Positions 12,478 to 24,292 of a stretch of 64,000 bases of DNA are shown here, piece after piece. The stretch lies in assembly GCA_015501055.1 (NCBI GenBank), contig JADNYV010000085.1, positions 62,001 to 126,000 of the forward strand, given 5' to 3'. The DNA comes from Mucidula mucida (Eukaryota; Basidiomycota; Agaricomycetes; Agaricales; Physalacriaceae). The translations under genes and the position numbers were made by a program. Under the pieces are notes generated by a model. That model ran no database searches and had not been told where the DNA came from. It worked only from the letters and a program-made list of their open reading frames with translations. Positions within the stretch are counted from its first letter, which is position 1, and every line of letters begins with the position of its first letter.

Positions 12478-13794
12478 ATGCAAACAGGAGGCGCCAGCGC
12501 CGTCGCAGACGACATGCAAGACCCTCGCGCGCCTCTACTGGGTGCTCGGGAAGACATTCTTACTCGAGCGAAGTCTGTTCCCAAATTCTTTGTCCTACGG
12601 TATAGCATTTGTATTCTACAATCTCCCACACTGCTGAACGCAATGATACAGACTACTCGTTATCTACGGAGTTTTCGAATCTCATGTAGGCGTTGCTAAC
12701 GTCTCAATCTGTCCCGGAGCACTTGGTTGACGAGAGCCTAGTACCACCTGCTTAGAATTGCATTGTTGATTCTGCCCTTTCTCTCCTCCCCGCCGATCGG
12801 GAACGATTTATACAGCCAAGTGAGTCTGACGTCTATGGAATTCGGAACACTGACGGTTCTGCGAACTTGCAGGTTTGCCAACATGGTTATCTATCATCGC
12901 GGTAACGCTGGCTGCGGGTCCTTGATTGCGTCTGGCCTCTCTCAGCGCATGGGGTCCGAAACGTGTCATGATGCTATCCATCGGAGGGATGTTCTTGTTG
13001 TACGTTGTCACCTATTCAAGTCAGTATACCAGTTCAACGAGGTTTAGTGCGATCGCTGTTCTGATCTGCCTCCAATTCTTCGTCGAGTCATATACAGCGA
13101 GCTGTATCGTATACCTTTTGAACGGCCTGTTCGGTGCGAATCTTGTTTTTGGCGCCTTGATTTATGTGTATGTCTTTCATTCATGGTACTCGCTCGGTCC
13201 ATTCACGTTACTATGCCAGACAACTTGCCGAAGCAATGGCAAGGCCTCTGTTAAGGCACGTATCTCCTATCAACATGTACTACCCAGTTCATAAAGCTTA
13301 CGGCAGATTCGCAATGTTTTCTTTCGTTATGGGTCTCGACTTCATTCTCCCCAGCTTGGCCTCCATGGTAATTGGGCATCTTTCACGGCACGTTACACAT
13401 TTAGTTCTCTCTCGACAGGTCCTGGCTCCGCTTTTTCGATCCATGCTCGATAAGAGTACAATCAAAGTCTCAGCATGGACCGTGTGTCTACTCATCCCTG
13501 TGGTCCATATCGCGCTTGCACGCGTACTACTACCGGACAACCAAGCTCGCATACAGGCGGATCACTCATGGAAGCGGATCGACAAGATAGCCGTGGCAGA
13601 AGATCGGCGAAAGGGAGCGAAAGGGGTTGCTTCTGATATGTGGCGTGCTCGTCGTCCTGTTGACTGTCGTGGTTGGTCTGGTTGTTTATACGGGTGACGT
13701 TGTCGAGACTACTGAGGAGGGTCAAATGGGCTCCAATGTCGAGGATGAGGAGACGTCTGCGCTGGCGCCGCCAGCTGGGGAAGAGCATGCTTGA
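12478..13794 (+). pseudogene. MFS-like multi-pass membrane transporter, frameshifted
   Basis: Membrane-protein sequence spread over several frames. A plausible N-terminus starts at 12478 (acidic, then ILTRAKSVPKFFVL). From 12872 comes GLPTWLSIIAVTLAAG, then SLIASGLSQRMG in a second frame, then PKRVMMLSIGGMFLLYVV back in the first frame, followed by further helices (CIVYLLNGLFGANLVFGAL; FSFVMGLDFILPSLASMVIG). The C-terminus has a helix (LLLICGVLVVLLTVVVGLVV) and an acidic cytosolic tail ending at 13794. The GLSQRMGPKRV motif resembles the loop between helices 2 and 3 of major facilitator proteins. At least two frame changes at about 12925 and 12955 are not explained by introns, and the region 12600-12870 does not splice cleanly. 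This suggests a decayed MFS gene or sequence errors. Substrate unknown. Confidence 0.5.
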
Positions 13795-13952
13795 ATTGAC
13801 TGTTTTTTCAGAAGAATGAATTGAGATTTTGGGTTACCTCGTCTTGTGTATTCTACACGATGAGGTAGAAAGCTGGCCTACTATGCAATCAATATTTGGA
13901 ATGACTGACGTCGATAGTAATATAATATAAACAATCGGAGGCGAGTTCTATC

Positions 13953-14825
13953 CTACAGTAGTATGGCGAAGCACTTAGTAGTCGTAAATTCATCATCATC
14001 CCACTCTCCACGATTCTCACGGGCATCGGTAAGTGTAAACCCTTTTAAGCAAGTGTTCTCCCCGTTCGGCAGTAACGCACACCTCCGAATATCCTTCGTA
14101 ACGTGATCGCTCCTTGGTTTCCCTTGAATAGCAACTATCTCCTCCTGTAGAAGAGGGATCCGAAGCGATCCAACTACTGCACGAACAACGTCTTTTCCGG
14201 TAACGAAGCTACGACCGTGGCTGGGCAGAACCTTCAAGGGCGCGTAGTATGGGAGCCCAGCAATCTCAATCGTCATCGAGCTGGCTGCCGGCACTGTAGC
14301 GGGCTTGCCACTCGTCAACATCAGATCGAGGGCTGCATCCGATAATCCAGCGTGTATGACTGCGAAGGTCAAGTCATTCGTGATTTGTGGCAATGCTGCA
14401 GATATGTGGCGCGCCCATTGACCTGAGCATGACGGGATGGGTGTAGCAGGGGTAGGAAGTGGGATCGTTCGTCTTTTGTCGGGCGTCGCGCAGCCCGACT
14501 TGGAGGATGTGCCATTGTTCTTGGGGTCGTCGTGGTGATAACTGTCGCTCGAAGAGGGCGGGAAACGCGATGTAGTCGAACAGACAGAAGCAACATAAGA
14601 GCTGCCCTCGTTTCTGCTGTGTTTTGCACCAGCAAAGGCTTGACTAGAGTATGCATGACTGTTGGAGTCAAGCTGGAAACAGACATGGCCGGATCTCGAC
14701 GCGTTGATGTGGGTAGACATGTCTGAGTGGACGAGGAACTTGACCTTGTCGGAGAGCACACAGGTTTTTAAAAGCTTTTCAATAGCCGCTATGAAGACTG
14801 TATTGCATGTCGCGTCGTACAGCAT
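13953..14825 (-). CDS. fungal DUF6699-like protein
   Basis: Uninterrupted minus-strand frame of 290 codons. The likely start is the internal Met about 35 codons in (MSTHINASRSGHVCF) or the first Met. The first half is Ser/Pro-rich and disordered-looking. The C-terminal half carries a domain with LSDAALDLMLTSGKP, a strand-rich stretch, VTGKDVVRAVVGSLRIPLL, an Arg/Cys motif (DIRRCALLP) and a closing segment LKGFTLTDARENRGEWD. This is the order expected for DUF6699-like fungal proteins, which have no known function. It is convergent with the disrupted MFS-like gene upstream and only about 160 bp separates the two 3' ends. Confidence 0.55.
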   Translation of the reverse strand: MLYDATCNTVFIAAIEKLLKTCVLSDKVKFLVHSDMSTHINASRSGHVCFQLDSNSHAYSSQAFAGAKHSRNEGSSYVASVCSTTSRFPPSSSDSYHHDDPKNNGTSSKSGCATPDKRRTIPLPTPATPIPSCSGQWARHISAALPQITNDLTFAVIHAGLSDAALDLMLTSGKPATVPAASSMTIEIAGLPYYAPLKVLPSHGRSFVTGKDVVRAVVGSLRIPLLQEEIVAIQGKPRSDHVTKDIRRCALLPNGENTCLKGFTLTDARENRGEWDDDEFTTTKCFAILL

Positions 14826-16826
14826 ATCTTGCTGCTATTTTCGGAGTCGGGACTGACTCTCCTGTGTTGGTAGCCCATCATAACACCGCCAAGATTGACT
14901 TGTGTTGGGCAGGATTTTGTGCAGATCACGCTCTTACAAATCGCCGGGGCCACACTAAGCGCTGAGGTTACATTGTGGGAGTGGTGACGAAATCAGCCAC
15001 GCTTATGGTCCTCTTCGTTCTCTATATCGGCCAAAGCGAGCAGAGGAAGTCGCACATATCGATTGGACGGTCGGGACCACACGCCACGCACGCGTCCCTG
15101 AGCCCTCTGTCAAACTCCCTGAATGAAAGAGGCAGTCTCCTCTTGGACCGCTTTCCTGTTTTTAGAACAATAGAATGAAAGCGCCAAGCTGGAGACGATT
15201 CTGATCCCTATGACACGGACTGACTGAACGACCGAATCGACAATGTATATTGGGCTTCTGCAATCCCAAAAGAATGGACAAGAAGCTGATGGTCTGAGGC
15301 ACACATATTCTCACCGAGTGGTTCCAGACAGATGCACGCCGACTTTGGCCATCGCGGCTGCTGTTCATGGAATCTCGAATCTCGACGGTTAAAGTTGGAG
15401 CCTAGGCTTGACATCATGAGACGACGCCAAATTTGCGACGAAGGAGAAGACTGATTGGAGTAGCGCGATATAGGAGCTTCGTTCAATAGCAAGGTCAGCA
15501 TTTGACGCGTCAGATACGGATCCGAAACTGAACAGTATTACGACAGACCAGCAGAAGTAAGCGCTAAGGTACCTGGACTTATCACGATCTCTGGGTCTGT
15601 AGGCTTTCGTGGACTGAAGGCGAGAGGGTACAGGACATCACAGGATGATTCGGACTACAGCTAACCACCGGGGTCGAACTAGCGAAGTGTCGTCGTATCT
15701 TGCAGACGGTTGCAACATTCCTGACGGGCTCCGGAATCTGTAGCGCATTGAGGCACATGAACAGCCAGAATACAGAGTCACTAATGATACTATTACATCC
15801 GTGGATCCCTTCCCAAGTCTGGCTTTGATTAATGGCATACGCAATGATGAACGCCGAACAACTTGAACAGATTCACATATTTGCGGTGTAAGTACCATCA
15901 AGTAAGTACGGCGTGAGTACCGAAAAGAACTTGTCGCAGCACCCAATGATTGACAATGACCCATCGTTTGAAGAAGAGGTGATGTTTCTGGATAGGCTCC
16001 TGTGCGAGCTATTAGACGTATCGAATAACAGAGGAAGCAAAGCAAGTGCCGCCGGCGGTTCCGGGCCGCAAGTCCCGTCGATAAAAAAATCGTTTGCTCA
16101 ATGCCAGTGACGATCATGTGCGTGCCAACAATGCTCTGTTCTCCTTTGCGTTCATCGCGCGTACCAGCGCCGCACTTGGAATTCTCGACGCTATGAAGGT
16201 CGCTTTTGATTGTATTTTTTCGTACACTGCCAACTGGTATGACATCTCTCATATAGCATGTATCATTTTTGCCAGGACCACTCTTCTAGGCCTAAGTCCC
16301 GGCGCTACACTACGCGCTGTGATTTGACTTTTTCTTGTAGGCACTGGCCTGACTGAACGATGTACTATCGAATCTTCTACCTCCCTACCAGGTAAGAAGG
16401 TTTACGAGTTTCTAGCGATGCTCATGACCCAGTCCCGCCAGGCACATAGAACGTATACCATTTCTCGTATACCCTCTGAGCCAACAACTAAAGACCCACC
16501 GGCCTTATCACGGGGTTATCCCCTGCGTTATACGTGAAACCTCCCTATCCCGCGCTGGCGTCGCCGAATGAAGCTTCTCCTGAATTTACTCGTTCTCGAG
16601 GTAAGAACGCCTCATCAGAGAGAATAAACGGTTGTGAGAAAGTAAATTACAGTGCTGAATCCGAGGAAGCCTTCCCGTCTAGGACAAAGGGCGGAGACAA
16701 ACTACAACGTGCATGGAGCCAGAAACGCGAGGCACGGAACCGGGACTTTAGGCGCCTCCTAACACTCACATATATAAACCCTTTCCGCACGAGTATCCCT
16801 CACGTCCGGCCCTTCGATCCCCAGCA
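14826..16826. other. intergenic region containing the promoter of the deacetylase gene
   Basis: About 2 kb with no convincing gene. A 204-codon minus-strand frame at 15638-16252 has random composition and is rejected. A short plus-strand stretch near 15846-16110 is too weak to call. The right end holds a TATA box for the next gene. Confidence 0.4.
16771..16778 (+). promoter_or_regulatory. TATA box of the WSC/deacetylase gene
   Basis: TATATAAA lies 49-56 bp upstream of the ATG at 16827, a usual spacing for fungal core promoters with a short leader. Confidence 0.5.
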
Positions 16827-19337
16827 ATGAGCGCAAAGACGCTCGTCCCTTCTTTTCTTCTTCTCGCACTCTCCGTTTCTGCACAAACCCTTTCTTCCTC
16901 CCGACAATCGTTTTCTTCCAAACCACGTTCTTTACTGGAGACGAATAATGCGGTTTCGCGTCGTGCGATTCCTTCAGACTGGAAGGCGTTGGGATGCTAT
17001 AGCGATAGCGAGCAAAGGACCATGACGGGCATGTTTTTCGAAGATCATTCGTTGACGTCCGAGTCTTGTATCGCTGCATGCTCATCTAATGGTTATTCGT
17101 ACGCCGGGACCCAGTACTATTTTCAATGCTTCTGTTCGAACAGTCTAGCCATTACCGGTCATACAGTTGGCGCTAGTGAATGTAATACGCCTTGCGATGG
17201 TACGACATGTTTTCGCTGCTAAGATCCATCTAACAGTTTTCAAGGGAATAAAGGCCAGACCTGTGGCGGTCCTTACCGGCTCTCAGTCTTCCAGAAGCAG
17301 ACGATTACCCCCACTGCAACTTTGCCTTCTGGTTGGTCGGTGGACCAAAATTGCGTTGAGGATGGCAGCACTCGTATCATGCAGGGATATCAGTCCTCTT
17401 CGTCCTCCAACACACCTGCCAACTGTGCTGCAGACTGTTCATCTCGTGGCTACTCCCTTGCGGGGGTACAGAACGGCAACGAATGCTACTGCGCCAACGC
17501 GTACGCTCGCTCTCCACCCACGAAGCCCTCAAGCGACTGCTCGACGCCTTGCACTGGCGACATCTCACAGACGTGCGGTGGCGGCTGGCGCATGGCGACC
17601 TACAAGTCCTCTTCCACTGCTACTCCCCCTTCCACCACAACCTGGACGCTCGCCCACACCTGCCTAGTCGACTCGTCGGCGCGCGTTTTGACTACGTATT
17701 CCACCAGCAGCACGACCAACACCCCCGCTTCCTGTACCGCCCTTTGCGCATCCAAGGGTTACACGCTTGCTGGTTTGGAGGACGGTCGGGAGTGCTACTG
17801 CGCATCGTCTTACAATACTGCTGCTGGTCTTACCGCTGGCGATGGATGCACTACCCCGTGTACTGGCGACTCTACACAGAAGTGCGGAGGTGGATGGCGT
17901 ATTTCTGTTTATGAAAGCCCGAGTTACGTGCCGCCTAGTACCACACCCGCTACGATCCCCAGCGATTGGAGCCTCATCCACGCGTGCGCGGTCGATGGGT
18001 CCACGCGTCTTCTTGGCGGAGCGAGCATCTCGAGCTCGCTTAATACTCCGGCGTGGTGTGCAACGCATTGTCGCGATGCTGGGTTTACGCTTGCGGGCGT
18101 TGAATACGGGCTGGAGTGCCACTGCTCCAATGCGTATTCGTACACTCCCGTCGATGCGTCCTCTGCAGATTGCAATATGCCGTGTGCGGGCGATTCGAGC
18201 AAGACGTGCGGCGCAGGGTGGCGAGTGGTGGTTTATGGTGCGACGAACGTCAACTTGCCACTACCCGAGGGCGGCAGGGCTATTACGAAGTGTGTTAATC
18301 CTAACCACATTGCCTTGACCTTTGTAAGTGTTTCTTTCGCGTACTTATGCTGTGGCTGATGCTGTTCTAGGACGATGGTCCATATCATTACCTGTTGCGC
18401 TTTTTGCTATTTAGACTTGTCACGTAACTCACGATAGTTTTCAGCCACCAGCTCAGCGATATGTTTACCAATGCTCATGCTAAGGCTACCTTCTTCTTTA
18501 GTATGTTTCTATCATGGGTACTAAACGACATCTAACCTTACATTCCAGACGGTAACAATTGTATGCCCTTCATCTTGAATTGCCCGCCCTCCTCTGACGA
18601 CGATATACTCAGACGGCTGTATCTATAGTTCGGAGAACGTGGCGAATATACAGTACGCATATGCCGCTGGCCATGAGATGGCGTCCCACACCTGGGCTCA
18701 TCTCGACCTGACCACGTTGACCTATGAGCGAAGTACGCCGCTTCTCCGATTCCCACTGCCCCGCTTGACTTCCGTCTTCTAGTTCATGAAGAGATGTCTC
18801 GTGTGGAGCGTATGTATTCTCGTACACGTGCAAAGCTTCTACTAATCACCCAAGCTACAGTCGCACTGTCCCGTATCGTCGGAGTTGTACCTGCGTATGT
18901 CCGGCCGCGTATGTATCTCCCTCAGTGACTTCGTATTCTACTTGAGCGATTCACCAGCATTTGGAAACTACAACTCCCTAGTCCAGCAAGTCGCCCGCGA
19001 GCGAGGACAGGCTATCGCCATTTGGGATTTTGATTCGCTCGATTGGAAAGTCAGCACGGACGAAGTTTTCCAGCGCTACGATGATATTCTGGCCACTGAC
19101 CCCGACAGTCTACTAATACTGCACCACGAGACGTACGACCATACGCCTTTGGAGATTATGCCTACCGTCATGCAAAGACTACAAAGCTTGGGATATGAAT
19201 TGGTTACTGTCTCCGAGTGCATGGGCACTAAAGCGTACCAGAGCGTTACCGCGTCTGGTGTTCCTGACGTGAGTTCTCCCCACTTCGGATTCGGGTTTCG
19301 GGGCTGACAGATTTCGTAGTCCTCATGGACCTGTTAA
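16827..19337 (+). CDS. secreted WSC-domain polysaccharide (chitin) deacetylase, CE4 family
   Basis: A signal peptide (FLLLALSVSAQ) is followed by four Cys-rich WSC carbohydrate-binding domains (about residues 50-140, then three more; each has the CYxxSxxR or CVxDxxxR, ANC/ASC, ECYCA and CxGDxxxxCGGGWR pattern). A NodB deacetylase domain comes next. All five CE4 motifs are present after splicing: TFDDGP, SHTWAHLD, RPPFGNYN, DFDSLDW and LILHHE. The enzyme should remove acetyl groups from cell-wall chitin or another N-acetylglucosamine polymer outside the cell. One intron (about 17200-17253) falls in the first WSC domain; the others cluster in the NodB part, one splitting TFDDGP between F and D. 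The last exon (SSWTC) ends at 19337. WSC modules probably anchor the enzyme to wall glucan or chitin. Confidence 0.9.
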
Positions 19338-19871
19338 CTTACAGCACTAATCTTAGTTTTTTTGTATGAGTATTCAAGGTATCTGTGTAATGGGCATTTG
19401 GACATTTCTACAACTTGAACGTGGTCGTGTTCAGGTATAGGCACTACTAATTGCGTGTGCAACCGGTCTTCAATGCAAGTCTTCTGTGATTGGTCATGGC
19501 GGGTGCAAGTGGCAGCGGATTCCCAAAGGGGGAATCCCGCGAATGCTTCTCACCGATAGACTCAATCTATGGCTCCACGGAACTTGACCGAGTATAGATC
19601 GCATCTCGACGCGAAGCCCTAGGTGGTGGACTCGACCAGTCTGTTATCGTCTGGGAGTGACGACCGACCGGTGCCTCGGGGGAGGGAGCATGCTGTGGCA
19701 TGCTCTTTCTTCCGTGCCGCGCTAAGTCGGGCTACTCATCGATAATGCTGAAGTGTTCCTCCGACATATCGTCGTGGTGGTCCGGGTCTGGTCCGGGTAC
19801 TTAAATGACCGTTCGTGCTTAGTACCCCAGAAGTTTTCACGTCTTCGTCTTCATCTCATTACCACCATCTT
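19338..19871. other. intergenic region, promoter of the MFS gene
   Basis: About 0.5 kb separating two plus-strand genes. It contains the terminator region of the deacetylase gene and the promoter of the MFS transporter. No distinct motif is claimed. Confidence 0.4.
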
Positions 19872-21928
19872 ATGGCTTCCAAGATAACGCAAAGTAGTGC
19901 CGCCAGTGTTCAGCATGGTATGTTGCTCTTTGTAATCCTTTGAACTGTCACTCATTGTCTTTTCTCGCTGCAGTTAAACCGAGTGCCGTCGGCGATTCAG
20001 AGCACGTCGACGACGCATCCGGTCCATCCAGTACTGGGCCGACGTCGGCTACACAGACCCCCGCTCTTACCCCCATCACCAGCCGCGCAGTTCTGCAAAG
20101 CAAAGACGATGTCATCCTAGTTACATTCGAGCCTGATGATCCTAACGATCCCATGAATGTCAGCTCTTTCTTTACCTCACATTGCTCATCTGACAAAGTC
20201 GTACAGTGGTCCAACGCGAAGAAGTGGCGCACGACTATTCTTCTATGCTTCATGTGTCTATTTATGTACGTTATCAGTATTAACCTCGGATTATTCCCTA
20301 ACACTTTTTTCAGCGGATTGGCCACTGCATCGTTCTCTGCAGGCATTACCGATATGTGTGAAGAGTTCGGTGTCGCGGTAGAAGTTGGTCAGGTGGGCAT
20401 GTTCGTCTTTAACGGTCAGTCGCCAGGCTTCTATGAAGGTGCATCTTCTTAATCGTTGACTTCGCAGCTTCATTTGCCGTCGTGCCCATGTTCCTCGGTC
20501 CGCTTTCCGAATTCATCGGCAGAAATCCCATCTACCTCGGATCCTACGCACTCTTCACAGTGTGGTTCATACCCATTGCCCTCGCCCAAAACATCCAAAC
20601 CGTCATCATAGCTCGTCTTCTCTCAGGATGCTTTGGTGCTGCCGGTACTACCATTATTCCTGGAACGCTTGCGGATATATGGAGCACCAAAGAGCGCGGT
20701 CTTCCGATTAATCTCTTTAGCTTCGTCGCCGTCTTCGGAACGGTCGCAGCTCCCTTGTGGACTGGATTTATCAACCAGAACATCGGATGGAGGTGGATCG
20801 AATGGGTAAGTCCCTCCCTCTTTGAGAGGAAGTACGCTTACGCGTGCTGATAGATCCAACTTATTTGCAACGGCGCCCTACTTATTGTCGAGTTGGTGTT
20901 TCTGTCAGAAACTCGTGGCGGGCTAATTCTCGCCAAACGTGCCAAGGCGCTGCGTAAAGAGACAGGCGACTCCCGCTACAAAGCAGCCTCCGAAATCGAA
21001 ACTCCCTCGTTAAGAGCGCTTCTATCTGCATCTACGACACGGGCTTTCGTCCTTCTCGTACGAGAACCTGTGGTTTTCTTCTTCTCCCTCTGGCTCGCGT
21101 TCGCATGGGCAATCATATTCCTCTTCTTCGCCGTTATTCCTCTCACGTTCCAACACAACCACGGCTGGAGTCAAGGTATTGCAGGACTCCCATACATCTC
21201 GTCCATTATCGGGACATTCTTAGCCTTCGGTGCATCGTTCCACCAGAATGCTGTTTATGCTCGTGTGCGCGAGCAGAACGGAGGCATTCCCAGTCCAGAG
21301 GCGAGGTTGTGGTGGAGTCGGATTGGAGGGATCTTGTTGCCAGTGTCATTGTTCTGGTTTTCTTGGACCCAATTCGCTAGCGTGCCTTGGATAGTGCCGA
21401 CGCTCGCTCTATGCCCCATGGTCTTTTCCATTTGTACGTTCCTTTTTCGATGGCGAATATCTTTTAACTGACGCTTCTGCTATACAGATTTGATCTTTGA
21501 CGCCGTCCAGAATTATCTCGCTGACGGTTACGGGGAATACGCGTCGTCTGCTATTTCTGCCCAAGGCTTCATTCGAAACATGCTCGCCGCCTCGTTCCCA
21601 TTATACAGCACCCAGATGTTTACGAACATGGGATATCAATGGGCAGGAACGCTTTGTGCCCTGATCGCCACCGTCATGATCCCTTTGCCAGTAAGTGATC
21701 CGATGTGAAATTTATGATTGAGGGCTAACACGTGTGGCGTAGTTTATCCTGATGAAATACGGCGAAAGAATTCGGGAACGATCACCGTACGCCGCAGCAA
21801 CGACCCAGATCGCGTCGGCCGTTACTGCCGCTCCGCCTCAACACCGTTTAGGCGAAAAGGTTGACATGAAGACGACTAATAGCCCTAAGGACACGCATAT
21901 ACAGTCCATCGGGGAAAAGCACGTATAA
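19872..21928 (+). CDS. MFS transporter, DHA1-like (drug/polyamine:proton antiporter type)
   Basis: Multi-exon gene (about eight exons, introns 45-60 bp) for a protein of about 530 residues. A hydrophilic N-tail ends with VTFEPDDPNDPMN and WSNAKKW, the usual lead into helix 1 of fungal DHA1 carriers. Helix 1 is joined across an intron (CLFIGLATASFSAGI). The helix 2-3 loop motif is LGPLSEFIGRNPIYL, and helices 4-6 carry RLLSGCFGAAGTTI and a WRWIEWIQL segment. A central loop with LSETRGGLILAKRAKALR separates the halves, which is characteristic of the TPO/benomyl-resistance branch. The C-tail is charged and ends in GEKHV. Predicted location is the plasma membrane. The substrate cannot be inferred. 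All inspected splice junctions keep frame, so the gene looks functional. Confidence 0.88.
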
Positions 21929-23084
21929 TGTGCATGTACATTTCATGAGATACGTTAGGAACTTTCTACTGTTTTGAAGCTTTATTGTTACGTCCCATCT
22001 CACCCCGATTGTAATATCATCCGCATGTCTACTGTTCTTGCACGTCATCGTATATCTTTCCAATACTAATTCAGTCAACCACGATTCACGATGATCATAA
22101 ACGAACGCAGTGAATCGTAGAGGTAAAGGAAAGCTGCAGCCAGAGAACTTGCCGCAATCGTCTTCGCGTAACCATTCAACAATTCTTCTGCTACCTGCTA
22201 GTACTCGTAGGTGGCGGCCCGCCCATCGACGACAAAAGACACGCGTCGGGCCGTAATAATGATCGGAAGCTTCGCATTGCTTTCTTTCGTTCTTCCGCCA
22301 TCTCATGAGGACGTCTTCAACTTTCAGCAAGCCAGCGAACATGGATGCATAGGCGTTCCATACACTTACCTCCACTGAATCATCTCACCCATGGCATGTT
22401 ACGTCCTGTACGTCCTCGTCTGGGCTCCGTGTTGAAACCCAGCCACAGATTCGTAAAATCGCTGGTTACTCCTTCAATTGGGGACACCGAAAAAGGCAGC
22501 CGTTGAGTATTCAACGCCATCTATCGTGACTATCTTTATGAGCACTCTTTCCCGCCAAACCAATGGCACCTTCATATTACCCATTTCTCAGATCCCTTCT
22601 CAGATTGTGCGATCCTCTCTGAGTCGAAATGCGCGCACGTTGCGGTCCCCTAATGCCAGTCCTCTTTCTGACGGTAGACCCTTTGGTTGATATTGGCAAA
22701 CTTCCTCTGAACCCGTTCATAGCCTTGGCCATATGTGGACCAAAACAATACCAGTCAATACTGGGAAAATGGATCCACTCGGACTTGGACGTGGAAGGTC
22801 GAATCAGATTACTTTTCGGGATCTCCATTTGATCCCTCGCGCGTTGGCGCTGCCGTCTCAGTTCGCCAGCGATGTTCCATATGTTGCCGATGGCAAACTA
22901 CATGTTGATTCGGATCCTAGATACGATTTTCTTGCCATTTTTCTTCCCTGGGGTATTCAAGTCGGTGGATCATCTAGTTATATCAAGACCCTGATTCGTC
23001 TGCTTCAATGGTAAACATGTATTCCAAGTACCATGGAATTCCTCGTTTAGACGTAGCCTCAGAATGCACCCACCCCACAACGTC
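21929..23084. other. intergenic region
   Basis: About 1.15 kb without a recognised gene. A plus-strand stretch around 22733-23014 (ending LPWGIQVGGSS) has mild coding character but no partner exon or family could be identified. Confidence 0.35.
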
Positions 23085-23432
23085 AAATTGAGAGGAAGAT
23101 CAAAAGTTTCTTGCAACTCACTCGCACGACTACGCAACTAGCGTCTCCCTTGAGCTCGTAGACCTCCTCAAGAGTGTACTGTTCTGTTGTTACTAGGGAA
23201 ACTGAGCGATCATACGCCACCTGACTTTCAACGCCCCAGGCGTAAAGCAGGCACAAAGCACATCGGCTTTCATTTCTCTGAGAAATTGCTCTTTCCCCAT
23301 GATGGGAAATCCGAGCGTCCTGGGTTTGACGACAATCTCCACATTGTCCGCCAAGAGGGCGAGAACGTCGTCCCATCTCAGCATTGAGACAGAAGTGAAG
23401 GCTGACTCCAGGATGGCGGCGGTAAGGTGCAT
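23085..23432 (-). pseudogene. NTF2/SnoaL-like domain gene or remnant
   Basis: The minus-strand frame starting at 23432 encodes ILESAFTSVSMLRWDDVLAL followed by DNVEIVVKPRTLGFPIMGKE. This is the layout of small fungal SnoaL/NTF2-like proteins (helix, WDD motif, strand, LGxPxMxKEQFL). The second half (VSLVTTEQYTLEEVYELKG) lies in another frame a short distance downstream. The gap could be a short intron, but the only GT-AG option is unusually small, so a frameshift is as likely. Members of this fold include enzymes and binding proteins; no role can be assigned here. Confidence 0.35.
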
Positions 23433-24292
23433 CGCTGTTCGTACATAGCCAGAAACCTTTCTCCGTTATATGTCTGTGAAGAGCATGAGAAGCACATGGA
23501 ATACAACCAGAATCGAAGAGACTCCCTACAACCGCTCTGCAAGTGAGGGGAATGCCGATGTACACATTAGAGCGCACTTTCGTAGTCTACATGCTCGATG
23601 TCCAAGGTCTGGGCGTCGCTAGTACAAAGTTTCCAAATAAGTGTCGATAACAGGGACGGAAGCGTCAAGGATAGAGTAGATGGAAAGTCTATAGTGCTGC
23701 TATTCAAGGTGCTAGCCAATGAAAGTCATCTAGCGTTCATTATGGCGCCGGTATAGCGATAGCGTTTCGGCTGCGAGCATTCAGTTCAATTCGTTCGGAG
23801 AAGGTACTGGCAGTGGACAGCTATGAGTAAGAGCGATGCATAGAAGGCCTTGGCCCGAGCTCCAGGATTGCCCTGCGACTTTCAAAAAGTGTGTGTGATA
23901 GAATTAGAAAAGGCTCGAATCAAACTGGTAGACGGTTAGTACATATGAGTCAAGGCATCGGCGACTCTCCTTGAAGGTGACGTGGAGGCTGGAGAACAGG
24001 GAGCGCTAAGCTAGTAGGGCGTGTAGAAAAGGGAAGATGAGTTGACCGTTATGGACATTCGTCTTGAAGGGTTCACATGCGCATTCTGGGGTCTAGGCCT
24101 TGGGTCATGTGTTGATCGACTTATGACACATACTTGCTTATAACGCTCATCATCTGAAGATTATCTCGAATATCTGCACTGCGTTTACAACAGGCATTTC
24201 ACGCGTCTCCGACAGCAGGAAGGCAGCCTTTACACTGTCCGCGAGACTTGAACCGGCTCTTCGCTTTAGATCAGGCGAAGCCTAATACTTAT
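23433..24292. other. intergenic region
   Basis: About 0.86 kb with nothing recognised. It contains the promoter of the plus-strand GST gene. Confidence 0.4.

Noticed and set aside
15638..16252. 204-codon open frame on the minus strand
   Set aside because: Composition looks random, and no domain, helix pattern or splice support is visible. It is likely a chance frame.
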